Assembly (NCBI GenBank): GCA_023150345.1
Contig: JAKLLB010000014.1
Location: 1 to 37,101 of the forward strand
Length of the DNA: 37,101 nt
Reading direction: 5' to 3'
From: Aquabacterium sp.
Lineage (GTDB): Bacteria > Pseudomonadota > Gammaproteobacteria > Burkholderiales > Burkholderiaceae_C
The stretch's first letter is position 1; each line of letters starts with the position of its first letter. The notes beneath the pieces are model-generated. The model saw only the letters and a list, made by a program, of their open reading frames with translations. It made no database searches and had not been told where the DNA came from. Below, one piece after another: positions 1 through 8,734 of the stretch. Both the position numbers and the translations under genes were made by a program.

Positions 1-2
1 AC

Positions 3-425
3 ATGGGACTCAAGGGCTCCAAGACCGAGCAGAACCTGAAGGACGCCTTCGCAGGCGAATCGCAAGCCAATCGCCGCTACCTGTACTTCGCAAACAAGGC
101 GGACGTGGAAGGCCAGAACGATGTGGCGGCGCTGTTCCGCTCCACCGCCGAAGGCGAGACCGGCCATGCGCACGGCCACCTCGAGTTCCTCGAGCAGGGC
201 TCGGGCGATCCCGCCACCGGGCTTCCCATCGGCGCCACGCGCGACAACCTGAAGGCGGCAGTGGCCGGCGAGACGCACGAGTACACCGACATGTACCCGG
301 GCATGGCGCGCACCGCCCGCGATGAGGGCTTCGACGAGATTGCCGACTGGTTCGAGACGCTGGCCAAGGCCGAGCGCTCGCACGCCAACCGCTACCAGAA
401 GGCACTGGACCAGTTGGTCGACTGA
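3..425 (+). CDS. Rubrerythrin family diiron protein, no rubredoxin domain
   Basis: A 140-residue ferritin-like four-helix protein that probably reduces peroxide at a diiron centre in the cytoplasm. The helix motifs with metal-binding glutamates are visible: [14 protein letters not shown] near residues 17-30, [13 protein letters not shown] near 50-62, [12 protein letters not shown] near 88-99 and the last helix with [11 protein letters not shown] near 121-131. The protein has no cysteine, so the C-terminal rubredoxin domain of classical rubrerythrins is absent and electrons must come from another carrier. It is the first gene of a recurring trio (rubrerythrin, Fe-S oxidoreductase, DUF3501) and lies 77 bases ahead of the Fe-S gene. 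The ATG is two bases from the window edge, so its promoter and ribosome binding site are outside. Confidence 0.93.
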   Translation: MGLKGSKTEQNLKDAFAGESQANRRYLYFANKADVEGQNDVAALFRSTAEGETGHAHGHLEFLEQGSGDPATGLPIGATRDNLKAAVAGETHEYTDMYPGMARTARDEGFDEIADWFETLAKAERSHANRYQKALDQLVD

Positions 426-502
426 GCCCGCCTGCAGGCGGCGGCCGGCGCCCGCCGCCGCCTTGCGCCCCAGGGGGGATGATTCAGCGAAAGGATCGTC
501 TG

Positions 503-1712
503 GTGAGCACTCGCGAAGGCAACCTCGAAGCCCCGACCCGGCATCCGGTGGACTGGCGCAACCCGCGCTTCTACGACCGCGACGACTGTCTGGCCGAGAT
601 GGAGCGGGTGTTCGACATCTGCCACGGCTGCCGGCGCTGCGTGAGCCTGTGCCAGTCCTTTCCCACGCTGTTCGACCTGGTCGACGCCACCGAGGACGGC
701 GAAGTACATGGCGTGCCCAAAGAGGCCTATTGGAGGGTGGTCGACCAGTGCTACCTGTGCGACCTGTGCTTCATGACCAAGTGCCCCTATGTGCCGCCGC
801 ACGCCTGGAACCTCGACTTCCCGCACCTGATGCTGCGCGCCAAGGCGGTGAAGTTCAGTCAGGGCCTGGTGGGCCCGGGTGAGCAGTTCCTCGCCTCCAC
901 GGATGTCCACGGCAGCTTTGCCGGCATCCCGATCGTGGTGCAGGCGGTGAACGCGGTGAACCGCACGCGGGTGGCGCGCAGTGCCATGGACAGCATGCTC
1001 GGGGTGCACCCGGATGCCTGGATGCCCGAACTGGCGACCAAGCGGTTTCGCTGGAGTGCGCCGCAAAAGGGCAGCGCCACCGAGGTGAAGGATGGGCAGC
1101 GCACGCCCGGCAAGGTGGCGGTGTTTGCCACGTGCTATGTGAACTACAACGAGCCGGGCATCGGCCATGACCTGCTCAAGGTGCTGGAACACAACGCGAT
1201 ACCGTATGTCATCGTCGAGAAGGAGTCGTGCTGCGGCATGCCCAAGCTCGAACTGGGCGACCTCAAGGCCGTTGAACGCCACAAGGAGGCCAACATTGCG
1301 GTGCTGTCGAAGTACGCCCGCGAGGGCTGGGCCATCGTGAGCGCGATTCCGAGCTGCACGCTGATGTTCAAGCAGGAGCTGCCGCTGCTGTTCCCGGACG
1401 AGCCCGACGTGGCGGCGGTGCGCGATGCGATGTTCGATCCGTTCGAGTACTTCGCGGCGCGCCACCGCGACGGGCTGCTGCGCACCGACTTCACCCGCGA
1501 CCTGGGGCGGGTGAGCTACCACATCCCGTGCCATGGCCGGGTGCAGAACATCGGCCGCAAGACCGATGGCCAAGGACGACCCCGACGTCATCGCCAGCGA
1601 TTGCGCGCTGGCCGGCCACCACATCGCGCAGGGCATGCAGCAGGCGGGCACGCCGGTTCGCGCCCTGCAGCACCCGCTGTCCCTGCTGCGCCACGCCTAC
1701 GGGATCGACTGA
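503..1712 (+). pseudogene. Rubrerythrin-associated Fe-S oxidoreductase, disrupted by internal deletion/frameshift
   Basis: The protein belongs to the heterodisulfide-reductase/GlpC-like Fe-S group found beside rubrerythrin. I chose the GTG at 503 because AAGGA lies 7 bases upstream and the product then starts with the usual STREGNLEAPTRHP. Two [4Fe-4S] motifs are present (CHGCRRCVSLC, and CYLCDLC with a later CPY), then a first CCG-type domain ending ESCCGMP. The second CCG domain starts normally (YHIPCHGRVQNIGRKT, to about base 1564), but the frame then becomes nonsense. The expected C-terminus (MAKDDPDVIASDCALAGHHI through to LLRHAYGID) continues in another frame from 1566 to a TGA at 1710-1712. 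The roughly 45 residues that normally lie between, including the cluster-binding CSGHDG segment, are missing. It is either a true pseudogene or an assembly error. Unspliced, the first frame runs on to 1861 inside the next gene. Confidence 0.82.
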
Positions 1713-1718
1713 CTCACC

Positions 1719-2303
1719 ATGACGACCATCACCCGCGACAGCCTGCTCACGCTCGAGGCCTATGCGCGCATTCGCACCAGCAGCCGCGCGCAGGCCATTG
1801 CCCATCGACGCCTGCGCAGCGTGACGTTGGGCGAGCATCTCACCTTGCAGTTCGAGGATGAGCAGACCATCCGTCGCCAGATCCAGGAGATGCTGCACAT
1901 CGAGAAGATCTTCGACGACGACGGCATCCAGGGCGAGATCGATGCCTACGCGCCGCTGGTGCCCGACGGCACCAACTGGAAGGCCACCGTGCTGATCGAA
2001 TACCCGGACCCGCACGAACGCCGACGTGAACTGGCCCGGCTCATCGGCGTGGAGGACCGGCTGTTCGTCGAGGTGGAAGGCCAGCCGCGCGTCTACGCCA
2101 TCGCCGACGAAGACCTGGCGCGCGAGAACGAGAAAAAAACCTCGTCGGTGCACTTCGTGCGTTTCGAACTGGGCGCAGCGGGTGCCCGTGCGGTGCGCGC
2201 CGGAGCCGGCGTGAAGCTGGGCTGCGACCACACCCATTACCCGGCGCACGTGAGCTTGGCGCCCGAAACGCTGGCAAGCCTGGCGGGTGATTTGAGGCTC
2301 TAG
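1719..2303 (+). CDS. DUF3501 family protein
   Basis: A 194-residue soluble protein of the DUF3501 family, whose biochemical role is unknown. It recurs downstream of rubrerythrin and the Fe-S oxidoreductase, so a part in the same redox or peroxide-stress pathway is inferred. Visible family features are the N-terminal ITRDSLLTLEAYARIR, the central EMLHIEKIF segment, and a C-terminal stretch ending LGCDHTHYPAHVSL with several histidines and one cysteine. The ATG lies 6 bases after the stop of the broken Fe-S frame, so translation was probably coupled to that gene. The frame shift upstream could therefore change expression of this gene, because ribosomes reading the first frame now pass through its start and stop only at 1861. 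Confidence 0.85.
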   Translation: MTTITRDSLLTLEAYARIRTSSRAQAIAHRRLRSVTLGEHLTLQFEDEQTIRRQIQEMLHIEKIFDDDGIQGEIDAYAPLVPDGTNWKATVLIEYPDPHERRRELARLIGVEDRLFVEVEGQPRVYAIADEDLARENEKKTSSVHFVRFELGAAGARAVRAGAGVKLGCDHTHYPAHVSLAPETLASLAGDLRL

Positions 2304-2326
2304 CCGCTGCGCTGCCGGCCGGCGCC

Positions 2327-3211
2327 TCAGGCGGCGGTTGCGCGCGAGCGCTGCCACAGGCCCTCGGCGCTGTAGACCACCAGGGCGGACCAGATCAGCA
2401 CGAAGCCCAGGGCACGTGCCGGATCGAAGGGCTCGTGGTACACGAACACACCCAGCAGGAACTGCAGCGACGGTCCCAGGTACTGCAACAGCCCCATCGT
2501 GGCCAGCGTGACGCGGCGCGCGCCGGCGGCGAACAGCAGCAGCGGAATCGCGGTGAACGGCCCGGCCAGCAGCAGCCAGATGTCGGTGAACGCATCGCCG
2601 CGCAGGAAAGCGCCATCGCCGCGGATCAGGAACATGGAGGCCAGCACCAGCGCCAGCGGAGCCAGCAGGGCGGTCTCGAGGGCCAGGCCCTCCATGGCGC
2701 CCAGCGGCGCGGTCTTGCGCAGCAAACCGTACACGCCGAAGCTGCCCGCCAGCGCCAGCGCCACCCAGGGCAGGGTGCCCGCGCCCAGCGTGAGCCAGGC
2801 CACGCCGGCCCCGGCCAGCGCCACCGCCAGCCACTGCACCGGCCGCGGGCGCTCGTGCAGCACGGCGTAGCCCAGCATCACGTTGACCAGCGGGTTGATG
2901 AAGTAGCCCAGGCTGGCATCGAGCACGCGGTCGTGGGCGACGGCCCACACGTACACGAGCCAGTTCGTCGACAGCAGCAGGGCGCTGACCAGCGTGACGC
3001 CCAGCACCCGCGGCTGGCGGATGACGTCGCGCACCCAGTCGAGGCGGCGCAGCGCCAGCAGCAGCACGACCATGAATACGAGCGACCACAGCGAGCGGTG
3101 CGCCACCACTTCCAGCGCCGGCACATGCGCCACCTGCTTGATGTACAGCGGAAACAGGCCCCACAGGATGTAGGCCAGAGCGGCGGCAGGTATGCCGTGG
3201 GACGGGTGCAC
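2327..3211 (-). CDS. rarD: RarD/EamA-type inner-membrane permease
   Basis: A drug/metabolite-transporter-superfamily permease of the RarD subfamily with about ten hydrophobic helices. Strong RarD landmarks are LAYILWGLFPLYIK at the N-terminus, ASLGYFINPLVNVMLGY, the QWLAVALAGAGV repeat start, and LLQYLGPSLQFLLGVFVYHEPF near the end. The substrate is unknown; E. coli RarD is only linked to chloramphenicol sensitivity. The open frame extends to a TTG at 3286, but resemblance begins a few residues after a GTG at 3211, which gives 294 residues, close to E. coli RarD (296). No good ribosome binding site is visible at either start. It converges on DUF3501 with a 23-base gap and is divergent from the peptidoglycan-binding protein gene. 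Confidence 0.85.
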   Translation of the reverse strand: MHPSHGIPAAALAYILWGLFPLYIKQVAHVPALEVVAHRSLWSLVFMVVLLLALRRLDWVRDVIRQPRVLGVTLVSALLLSTNWLVYVWAVAHDRVLDASLGYFINPLVNVMLGYAVLHERPRPVQWLAVALAGAGVAWLTLGAGTLPWVALALAGSFGVYGLLRKTAPLGAMEGLALETALLAPLALVLASMFLIRGDGAFLRGDAFTDIWLLLAGPFTAIPLLLFAAGARRVTLATMGLLQYLGPSLQFLLGVFVYHEPFDPARALGFVLIWSALVVYSAEGLWQRSRATAA

Positions 3212-3406
3212 GGTGGGCAGGTGGCAGGCGATGGGCGGGGGCGCATTGTCGCCGCGCACGCCGATGGAGGTCGCCGGCAAGGCCAAGGCGGATCGCGGCT
3301 GACTTCCGTCACCTGCGCGGGTGATGTCGCATGCCTATGCTGCATCACCATGAGCGTGGCGCGCCGCGCACCCGCGCTGCGCCGACGCTTCCGTCTGGAG
3401 TTGCCG

Positions 3407-4606
3407 ATGAGCTATGTACCCACGGTGCTGACCAAAGCGGTTGGCCAGAACGCGCTGGGCCAGTTGGCGCCCAACCTGCCGCCCGATGTGGAGAAGGTGC
3501 AGGACTTGCTGCGAAAGGCGCTCGGCCCTCTGGCGCAGCCCATGCTCCCCGGCAAGCTCGACGACGCTACGCGTCAGTGCATCGTCGACTTTCAGCAGCG
3601 CTGGGGGGGGACGGCCGACGGCGTGGTGGACCCGAACGGCCAGACCCTCAAGCGCCTGGTGCGGCTGGCCAACCCGCTCGTGCTCAAGCCGATCAAGCTG
3701 GCGCGCGTGCTCACGGCCGTGAAGGACGGCAAGCTCGTCAACGACGGCGGCGGCTACAGCATTCAGGTATCCACCTGCGACGGCGGATCGCTGCCGCCTG
3801 CGGGTTCGGGCTGGGTGCTGTACCTCGCCTTCATCAACGACACCCTGACACTGGACGTGACAGGGCGACCGCTGCACGACCTGATGTGCCTGGACAACCT
3901 GGGTGAGTTGCTCACCCTGATCGACCGCCAGCATCTGTGGGGCACATCGGTGCAGGTATGGGCTCAGGTGCGCCTGCGCGGCCAGATCATCAGCCGTTCA
4001 GCCGCACAGTTCCTCACCACGCCGGTGCAACCGCACAACGGCGTGCTGCTGCCACTCGACCAGGACCACAACGGACCGGCTCTGACCTATCAGGGCGACG
4101 CAGCGGCCAAAGAGTTTCACGGGCGCATGTTCGCCAAGGTGCCGGGCTACGACAAGTACGTGTTCGTCTACGCCGGGCAGTTCGAAACCCAGCAGGCCTA
4201 CCGCGGTTTCGATTGCATCACGTACGCGGGCACAGTGTGTGGCGCGTCCATCTTCCACATGACCGAGGCAGCCGACATGGCCAGTTCACTCGGCGCCACC
4301 CAGGTCACTTGCACGTTGGAATCGAAAGACACGGTCACTGGCAAGGTGAACAAGCGCTCGGTGACCCTCGAAAAGGCCGATCCAGCCGATGTACGCGCGT
4401 TCTTCGACGGCGTCGAGTCGACGGGCAACTACCTGATGTGGAGCGGCGGCCATGTCGTTGTCGTATCCGACGGCGAGGTGCATGAGTTCAAGGCCAGCGA
4501 TCCATCCGGCTACGCGCGCCACGAAGTGGGCGACTGGTTGGCGCCATACAAGTCGACGAAACTCACGGTGCGCCGGCTTGCGGGCCCGCTGCCGATGGCC
4601 GCCTGA
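3407..4606 (+). CDS. Peptidoglycan-binding-domain protein with possible NlpC/P60-like Cys/His domain
   Basis: A 399-residue protein I do not recognise as a named family. Residues about 25-85 look like a PG_binding_1 fold (VEKVQDLLRKALG, LDDATRQCIVDFQQRWGG, DGVVDPNGQTLKRL). The middle (about 95-230) is beta-rich and unassigned. The C-terminal third has FDCITYAG with Cys270 and SGGHVVVV with His349, with His359 ten residues later. That order and spacing are what an NlpC/P60 or CHAP cysteine peptidase/amidase would show, though this is inference. There is no signal peptide or membrane helix. The ATG at 3407 is preceded by GGAG 6 bases away; the open frame extends far upstream but without plausible protein. 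The 3' end overlaps the convergent pseudouridine synthase by 44 bases. Confidence 0.75.
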   Translation: MSYVPTVLTKAVGQNALGQLAPNLPPDVEKVQDLLRKALGPLAQPMLPGKLDDATRQCIVDFQQRWGGTADGVVDPNGQTLKRLVRLANPLVLKPIKLARVLTAVKDGKLVNDGGGYSIQVSTCDGGSLPPAGSGWVLYLAFINDTLTLDVTGRPLHDLMCLDNLGELLTLIDRQHLWGTSVQVWAQVRLRGQIISRSAAQFLTTPVQPHNGVLLPLDQDHNGPALTYQGDAAAKEFHGRMFAKVPGYDKYVFVYAGQFETQQAYRGFDCITYAGTVCGASIFHMTEAADMASSLGATQVTCTLESKDTVTGKVNKRSVTLEKADPADVRAFFDGVESTGNYLMWSGGHVVVVSDGEVHEFKASDPSGYARHEVGDWLAPYKSTKLTVRRLAGPLPMAA

Positions 4607-5336
4607 AGGGCTCGCCAAATGCCGCGGCCTGCCACGATGCATCGGGTGGCGCCTCGATCATCAGCGGTTGGCCGGTGACGGGATGCGGCAGCTCCAGCCG
4701 TTGTGCATGCAGCCACAGCCGCTCCATGCCCAGCCACGCGGCCAACGCGCGGTTCAGCGGCCCCTTGCCGTGCGTGGCGTCGCCCACCAGCGGGTGGCCC
4801 AGCTGCTTGAAGTGGCGCCGAATCTGATGGCGGCGGCCGGTCAGCGGCCACACCGCCACCAGCGCCACCCGCGTGTGTGCATGTTCCGCGTGGGTGCGCA
4901 CCGGCCAGGTCAGCTCCTGCAGCACCTGCCAGCGCGTGCAAGCCGGCAACATCGGCTGGCCGGTGCTGGGACGCTCCGGATCGCGCGCCAGGGGCCGATC
5001 GGTCTGGCCTGGGGTCGTCGGCCATCCGCGCACCAGCGCGCGGTAGGTCTTGTGCACCGCGCCAGCGGCCCAGGCCTGGCCCAGTGCGGCTGCAGTGCCG
5101 GTGTCGCGCGCCAGCAGCAGCACGCCGGATGTGCCCTTGTCGAGGCGGTGCGCCGGGTGCCACCGGCCCAACCCGGATCGGGTCAGCCGCCCCAGCACAT
5201 CGTCGGTCTCATGGGCGTCGAGAGCGCTGCGGTGCACCAGCAGCCGAGGCGGCTTGTCGATGGCCAGGAGCCAGTCGTCCACATGGAGCACCCGCAGGTC
5301 GGCGACCAGCGCTGCTGCTGCTGCGGCGGGGTTCAT
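4563..5336 (-). CDS. truC: RluA-family pseudouridine synthase, TruC-like
   Basis: A 257-residue RluA-family enzyme that isomerises uridine to pseudouridine in RNA. The catalytic motif HRLDKGTSG carries Asp66. The later GRRHQIRRHFKQLGHPLVGD and the THGKG-x-LNR element are typical of the TruC branch, which modifies U65 of tRNAs. The length also matches E. coli TruC (260). There is no S4 domain at the N-terminus, which fits TruC better than RluC/RluD. Its ATG overlaps the TGA of the upstream ychJ-like gene (ATGA at 5333-5336), so the two are translationally coupled. The assignment to TruC rather than another RluA paralogue is by motif only. Confidence 0.85.
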   Translation of the reverse strand: MNPAAAAAALVADLRVLHVDDWLLAIDKPPRLLVHRSALDAHETDDVLGRLTRSGLGRWHPAHRLDKGTSGVLLLARDTGTAAALGQAWAAGAVHKTYRALVRGWPTTPGQTDRPLARDPERPSTGQPMLPACTRWQVLQELTWPVRTHAEHAHTRVALVAVWPLTGRRHQIRRHFKQLGHPLVGDATHGKGPLNRALAAWLGMERLWLHAQRLELPHPVTGQPLMIEAPPDASWQAAAFGEPFRRPSAAGPQAGAP

Positions 5337-5743
5337 CCGCAGTCGCCATCCACGTAGACCCAGTGCCCGCTCTCGCGCCTGAACCGGCTGAGTTCAATCA
5401 GGCGGTGGGCCCGCCCGCCGTGCTTGCTGCGCGCGACGAACCCCACCTCGGCTGTGTCCGGACCCGTCGATCGGTGCTCGCGCACCTGCAGCCCCAGCCA
5501 GCGCAGGCCCGGCTCGAAACCCAGATGCGACGGGCGTGTACTCGGGTGCCAGGTATCGAGCAGATAGTCGGCGCGCTCGAGCACATAGGCCGTGTAGCGC
5601 GAGCGCATGAGGCTGAGCGCGTCGGGTGCGCCCAGCCGCAGGGGACCGTCGATCCAGCGGCCGCAGCAGTCACCCAGCGCCAAGCCGCTGCCGCAGGGAC
5701 AGGGCGTCGTGTGACCGCCTGTGGAGGGGTGGCTGGATTTCAT
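5333..5743 (-). CDS. YchJ family protein with N-terminal SEC-C zinc motif
   Basis: A 136-residue UPF0225/YchJ protein. The N-terminus carries a SEC-C zinc-binding motif (CPCGSGLALGDCCGRW, about residues 15-30). It is followed by the YchJ middle domain of NTF2-like fold with MRSRYTAYVLERADYLLDTWHP, and it ends RFRRESGHWVYVDGDCG. E. coli YchJ (152 residues) has a second SEC-C motif at its C-terminus; this one does not. The function is not established for the family. I chose the ATG at 5743 because the upstream part of the open frame is low-complexity and lies in the tolB promoter region. It is the first gene of a two-gene unit with the pseudouridine synthase and is divergent from tolB. Confidence 0.85.
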   Translation of the reverse strand: MKSSHPSTGGHTTPCPCGSGLALGDCCGRWIDGPLRLGAPDALSLMRSRYTAYVLERADYLLDTWHPSTRPSHLGFEPGLRWLGLQVREHRSTGPDTAEVGFVARSKHGGRAHRLIELSRFRRESGHWVYVDGDCG

Positions 5744-5876
5744 GTGCAAGACGCGGCGATGATAGGCTGGCGCACGGTGCGCGCGGGGCGAACCGCCGCG
5801 CCCGCCGCCAGCGCCCGGTTCTTCGGCCGATCGTGCCACCGAGGTAACCCTGTGCACACAGTTGTTGCCTTGGGCG

Positions 5877-5903
5877 TTGTCGACGCGTCGGGCTGCCTAG
5901 AAT
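5877..5903 (+). promoter_or_regulatory. Possible sigma-70 promoter for tolB
   Basis: TAGAAT at 5898-5903 is a good -10 element about 50 bases ahead of the tolB ATG. TTGTCG at 5877-5882 matches four of six -35 bases, but the 15-base spacer is short, so the -35 assignment is weak. Confidence 0.35.
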
Positions 5904-5953
5904 GCCGCCAGCGGGCCAACCCCGGTTGGCCCCGTCGTCCGTATCACCTTCAG

Positions 5954-7237
5954 ATGAATCGAACACGCCGCCGCACCGTCACAGTCCTGGCCAGCGGGCT
6001 GCTCATGCCCTGGGCCACCGCCCGTGCCCAATTCCGGGTCGAGATCTCGGGCATCGGCGCCACGCAGTTGCCGGTGGCCATCGCTCGGTTTCGCGACGAA
6101 GACCGCGCCGGCCAGCCCGTTTCGGCCATCGTGCGTGCCGACCTCGAGCGCAGCGGCCTGTTCCGCTATGTCGACTCCAGCGGTTTGCTCGACGAAAACA
6201 CCTTGCCGGTGTTCGCCGACTGGCGTGGCCGCGGCGCCGACGCGCTGGTGGTCGGCTCCGCGGTGCGCCTGGCCGACGGCCGCCATGACGTGCGCTACAA
6301 GCTCTGGGACGTGGTCAAGGGCGAGCAGTTGCTGGGCCAGGCCATGGCCGTGCCGCAGGCCGACTTGCGCCTGGCGGCACACCGCATCGCCGATGCCGTG
6401 CACGAGAAGCTCACCGGCGAGCGTGGCGTCAATGCCACCCGGGTGGCTTATGTCACTCGGGCCGCCAACCGCTACACGCTGCGCATCAGCGATGCCGACG
6501 GAGAGGGCGGGCAGGTGGCCCTGGCCAGCCCGCAGCCCATCATCTCGCCGGCGTGGTCGCCCGATGGCCAGCAACTGGCCTATGTGTCCTGGGAGTCCGG
6601 CAAGCCAGTGGTGATGGTGCAGCAGGTGCAAAGCGGTCAGCGGCGCGCGGTGGCTGGCTTTCGGGGTTCCAACAGCGCACCGGCCTGGTCGCCCGATGGC
6701 CAGCGGCTGGTGGCCACGCTGTCGCGTGAGGGGGGGTCGCAGTTGTTCGCGATCGACCTGTCCGGCGGCGAACCTCGCCGACTGGCCAGCAGTTCGGCGA
6801 TCGACACCGAAGCCGTCTTTTCGCCCGACGGCCGACACATCCTTTTCGTGAGCGACCGAGGCGGCGGCCCGCAGGTCTATCGCATGCCCGCCACCGGCGG
6901 CCCGGCCGAGCGCATCACGTTCAGCGGCGCCTACAACATCAGCCCGGCCGTCAGTCCCGATGGCCGCACGCTGGCCTACGTGGCGCGCGACGGCGCTGGC
7001 GCATTCCGCGTGATGGTGATGGACCTCGCCGGCGGCGGCACCCCTCGCTCGGTGACCGACACCACCGAGGACGAAAGCCCCAGCTTCGCGCCCAACGGCC
7101 GACTGTTGATGTACGCCACGCGTGCCCAGGGGCGCGACGTGCTGATGACCACCACGCTGGACGGCCGCATCCGCACGCGGCTGCTGGCCACCGGCGTGGA
7201 TGTGCGCGAGCCCGCCTGGGGGCCTTTCCAGGCCTGA
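5954..7237 (+). CDS. tolB: Tol-Pal system periplasmic beta-propeller protein TolB
   Basis: TolB, 427 residues, a periplasmic part of the Tol-Pal envelope machine that maintains outer-membrane integrity and constriction at division. Residues 1-25 form a signal peptide (RRR then a hydrophobic core, cleavage likely after ATARA). An N-terminal domain (about 27-160) is followed by a six-bladed propeller with repeated SPDG-type blade motifs: PAWSPDGQQLAYVS, PAWSPDGQRLVAT, AVFSPDGRHILFVS, PAVSPDGRTLAYVA and PSFAPNGRLLMYAT. Pal and CpoB follow on the same strand. tolQ, tolR and tolA, which usually precede tolB, are absent here: the upstream neighbour is the divergent ychJ-like gene. The ATG at 5954 gives a complete signal peptide. 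Confidence 0.96.
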   Translation: MNRTRRRTVTVLASGLLMPWATARAQFRVEISGIGATQLPVAIARFRDEDRAGQPVSAIVRADLERSGLFRYVDSSGLLDENTLPVFADWRGRGADALVVGSAVRLADGRHDVRYKLWDVVKGEQLLGQAMAVPQADLRLAAHRIADAVHEKLTGERGVNATRVAYVTRAANRYTLRISDADGEGGQVALASPQPIISPAWSPDGQQLAYVSWESGKPVVMVQQVQSGQRRAVAGFRGSNSAPAWSPDGQRLVATLSREGGSQLFAIDLSGGEPRRLASSSAIDTEAVFSPDGRHILFVSDRGGGPQVYRMPATGGPAERITFSGAYNISPAVSPDGRTLAYVARDGAGAFRVMVMDLAGGGTPRSVTDTTEDESPSFAPNGRLLMYATRAQGRDVLMTTTLDGRIRTRLLATGVDVREPAWGPFQA

Positions 7238-7354
7238 GGCGAGCCATGTTTACACGCCGAGTGCCGTACGCGCGATGCGCTCATGCGTCGGACGTTTCGC
7301 TGTTCACCCGAGGTGCCGCCCGCCGGCACCACTGACCCACCCGAGGAGCCCATG

Positions 7355-7903
7355 ATGAAAACCTTGATCCGTTCGACCGCGTTGAGCCTGGCCGTTGGTG
7401 TGCTGCTGGCCGGTTGCGGCTCGTCCGTGAAGCTGGACGAGGGGGCGGCGGTCACCGATGCCACTCCCAAGACCGTGGGCGGCAGCGGCACGCCCACGCC
7501 CACCGAAACCGGCAGCGGCGTGGCGCAGAGCAAGGTGGCCACAGTCGACATCCCCAAGGCAACTTCGGCTGCCGGCCTCGATCGCATCGTCTACTTCGAC
7601 TTCGACAGCTTCGTCGTCAAGGAAGACTTCCGTCCCATGATCGAAGGCCATGCCCGTGTGCTGGCAGCCGGCAAGGGCAAGCGCATGGTCGTGGAAGGCC
7701 ATGCCGACGAGCGCGGCGGCCGCGAGTACAACCTGGCCCTGGGTCAGAAGCGCGCCGAGGCGGTGGTGAAATCACTGGTGCTGCTGGGTGCTGCCGACGG
7801 CCAGCTGGAAGCCATCAGCTACGGCAAGGAGCGTCCGGCCGTCGATGGCCACGACGAGGCGGCCTGGGCCAAGAACCGTCGCGCCGAACTGAAGGATCGT
7901 TGA
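7355..7903 (+). CDS. pal: Peptidoglycan-associated lipoprotein Pal
   Basis: Pal anchors the outer membrane to peptidoglycan and binds TolB. The N-terminus is a lipoprotein signal (MKTLIRSTALSLAVGVLLAGC, lipobox LAGC). A Thr/Gly/Pro-rich linker follows to about residue 70, then the OmpA-like domain with VYFDFDSF, VVEGHADERGGREYNLALGQKRAEAV and the C-terminal WAKNRRAEL. GAGGAG at 7343-7348 lies 3 bases before the first ATG (7352) and 6 before the second (7355), so the second is preferred; the difference is one residue. It lies about 115 bases after tolB and one base before cpoB. Confidence 0.96.
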   Translation: MKTLIRSTALSLAVGVLLAGCGSSVKLDEGAAVTDATPKTVGGSGTPTPTETGSGVAQSKVATVDIPKATSAAGLDRIVYFDFDSFVVKEDFRPMIEGHARVLAAGKGKRMVVEGHADERGGREYNLALGQKRAEAVVKSLVLLGAADGQLEAISYGKERPAVDGHDEAAWAKNRRAELKDR

Positions 7904-7904
7904 C

Positions 7905-8717
7905 GTGCCGGCGCTGCAGGCGCGGTCGCTCGCGCGAGCCGTGCGCGTTTGCGCCATTTCGGTGGCGACGCTGTGGGGCCTGCACGCGCAGGCCGGCCTG
8001 TTCGACGACGACGAGGCGCGCAAGGCCATCCTCGACCTGCGCGCGCGGCTCACGGCCAGCGAGGAGGCGGCCCGCAAGTCGTCGGCCGAGCAGGCGGCCA
8101 CCAATGCCCAGTTGCTCGAGCAAGTCCAGCAGCTGCGGCGCAGCCTGCTCGAGCTCAACAGCCAGCTCGAGGCGCAGCGGGCCGAACTGGCCCGGCTGCG
8201 TGGCCATGACGAGCAGTTGCTGCGCGACGTGGCCGAGTTGCAGCAGCGCCTGAAGGACGGCTCCCAGGGCCTGGACGAGCGCCTGCGCCGGCTCGAGCCG
8301 CAGCAAGTGGCTGTCGATGGTCGCAACGTCACGGTCGAGCCCGACGAGAAGCGCGCATACGAAGAAGCGCTGGCCGTTCTGCGTGCGGGAGAGTTCGACA
8401 AGGCAGCTGTCGCATTGGCCGCATTCATCAAGCGCCATCCCGCCAGCGGCCTTCTGGATTCGGCGCGGTTCTGGCTCGGCAACGCACAGTACGGCCGGCG
8501 CGACTACCGCGAGGCCATCGCGAGCTTCCGCTCGCTGATCGTCGGCTCGCCCGATCACCCGCGGGTGCCCGAGGCCTTGCTGGCCGTGGCCAATTGCCAG
8601 GTCGAAACCAAGGACGTGAAAGGCGCCCGCCGCACGCTTGACGAACTGATCAAGCGCTTTCCGGGTTCCGAGGCCGCCGGCGCGGCGCGGGAGCGCTTGG
8701 CCTCGCTGAAGGGCTGA
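7905..8717 (+). CDS. cpoB: Tol-Pal associated coiled-coil/TPR protein CpoB (YbgF)
   Basis: CpoB/YbgF, 270 residues, a periplasmic protein that in E. coli coordinates peptidoglycan synthesis with Tol-mediated outer-membrane constriction. A signal peptide ends near residue 30 (HAQAGLF). A long coiled coil follows (about 38-125, rich in Leu, Glu, Gln, Arg), then TPR repeats from about 147 to the end (YEEALAVLRAGEFDKAAVALAAFIKRHP, then ARFWLGNAQYGRRDYREAIASF). The start is a GTG one base after the pal stop, so translation is probably coupled to pal. The product matches the usual family length and order (tolB-pal-cpoB). Confidence 0.93.
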   Translation: MPALQARSLARAVRVCAISVATLWGLHAQAGLFDDDEARKAILDLRARLTASEEAARKSSAEQAATNAQLLEQVQQLRRSLLELNSQLEAQRAELARLRGHDEQLLRDVAELQQRLKDGSQGLDERLRRLEPQQVAVDGRNVTVEPDEKRAYEEALAVLRAGEFDKAAVALAAFIKRHPASGLLDSARFWLGNAQYGRRDYREAIASFRSLIVGSPDHPRVPEALLAVANCQVETKDVKGARRTLDELIKRFPGSEAAGAARERLASLKG

Positions 8718-8734
8718 GCGGGGATCGGCAGGTC

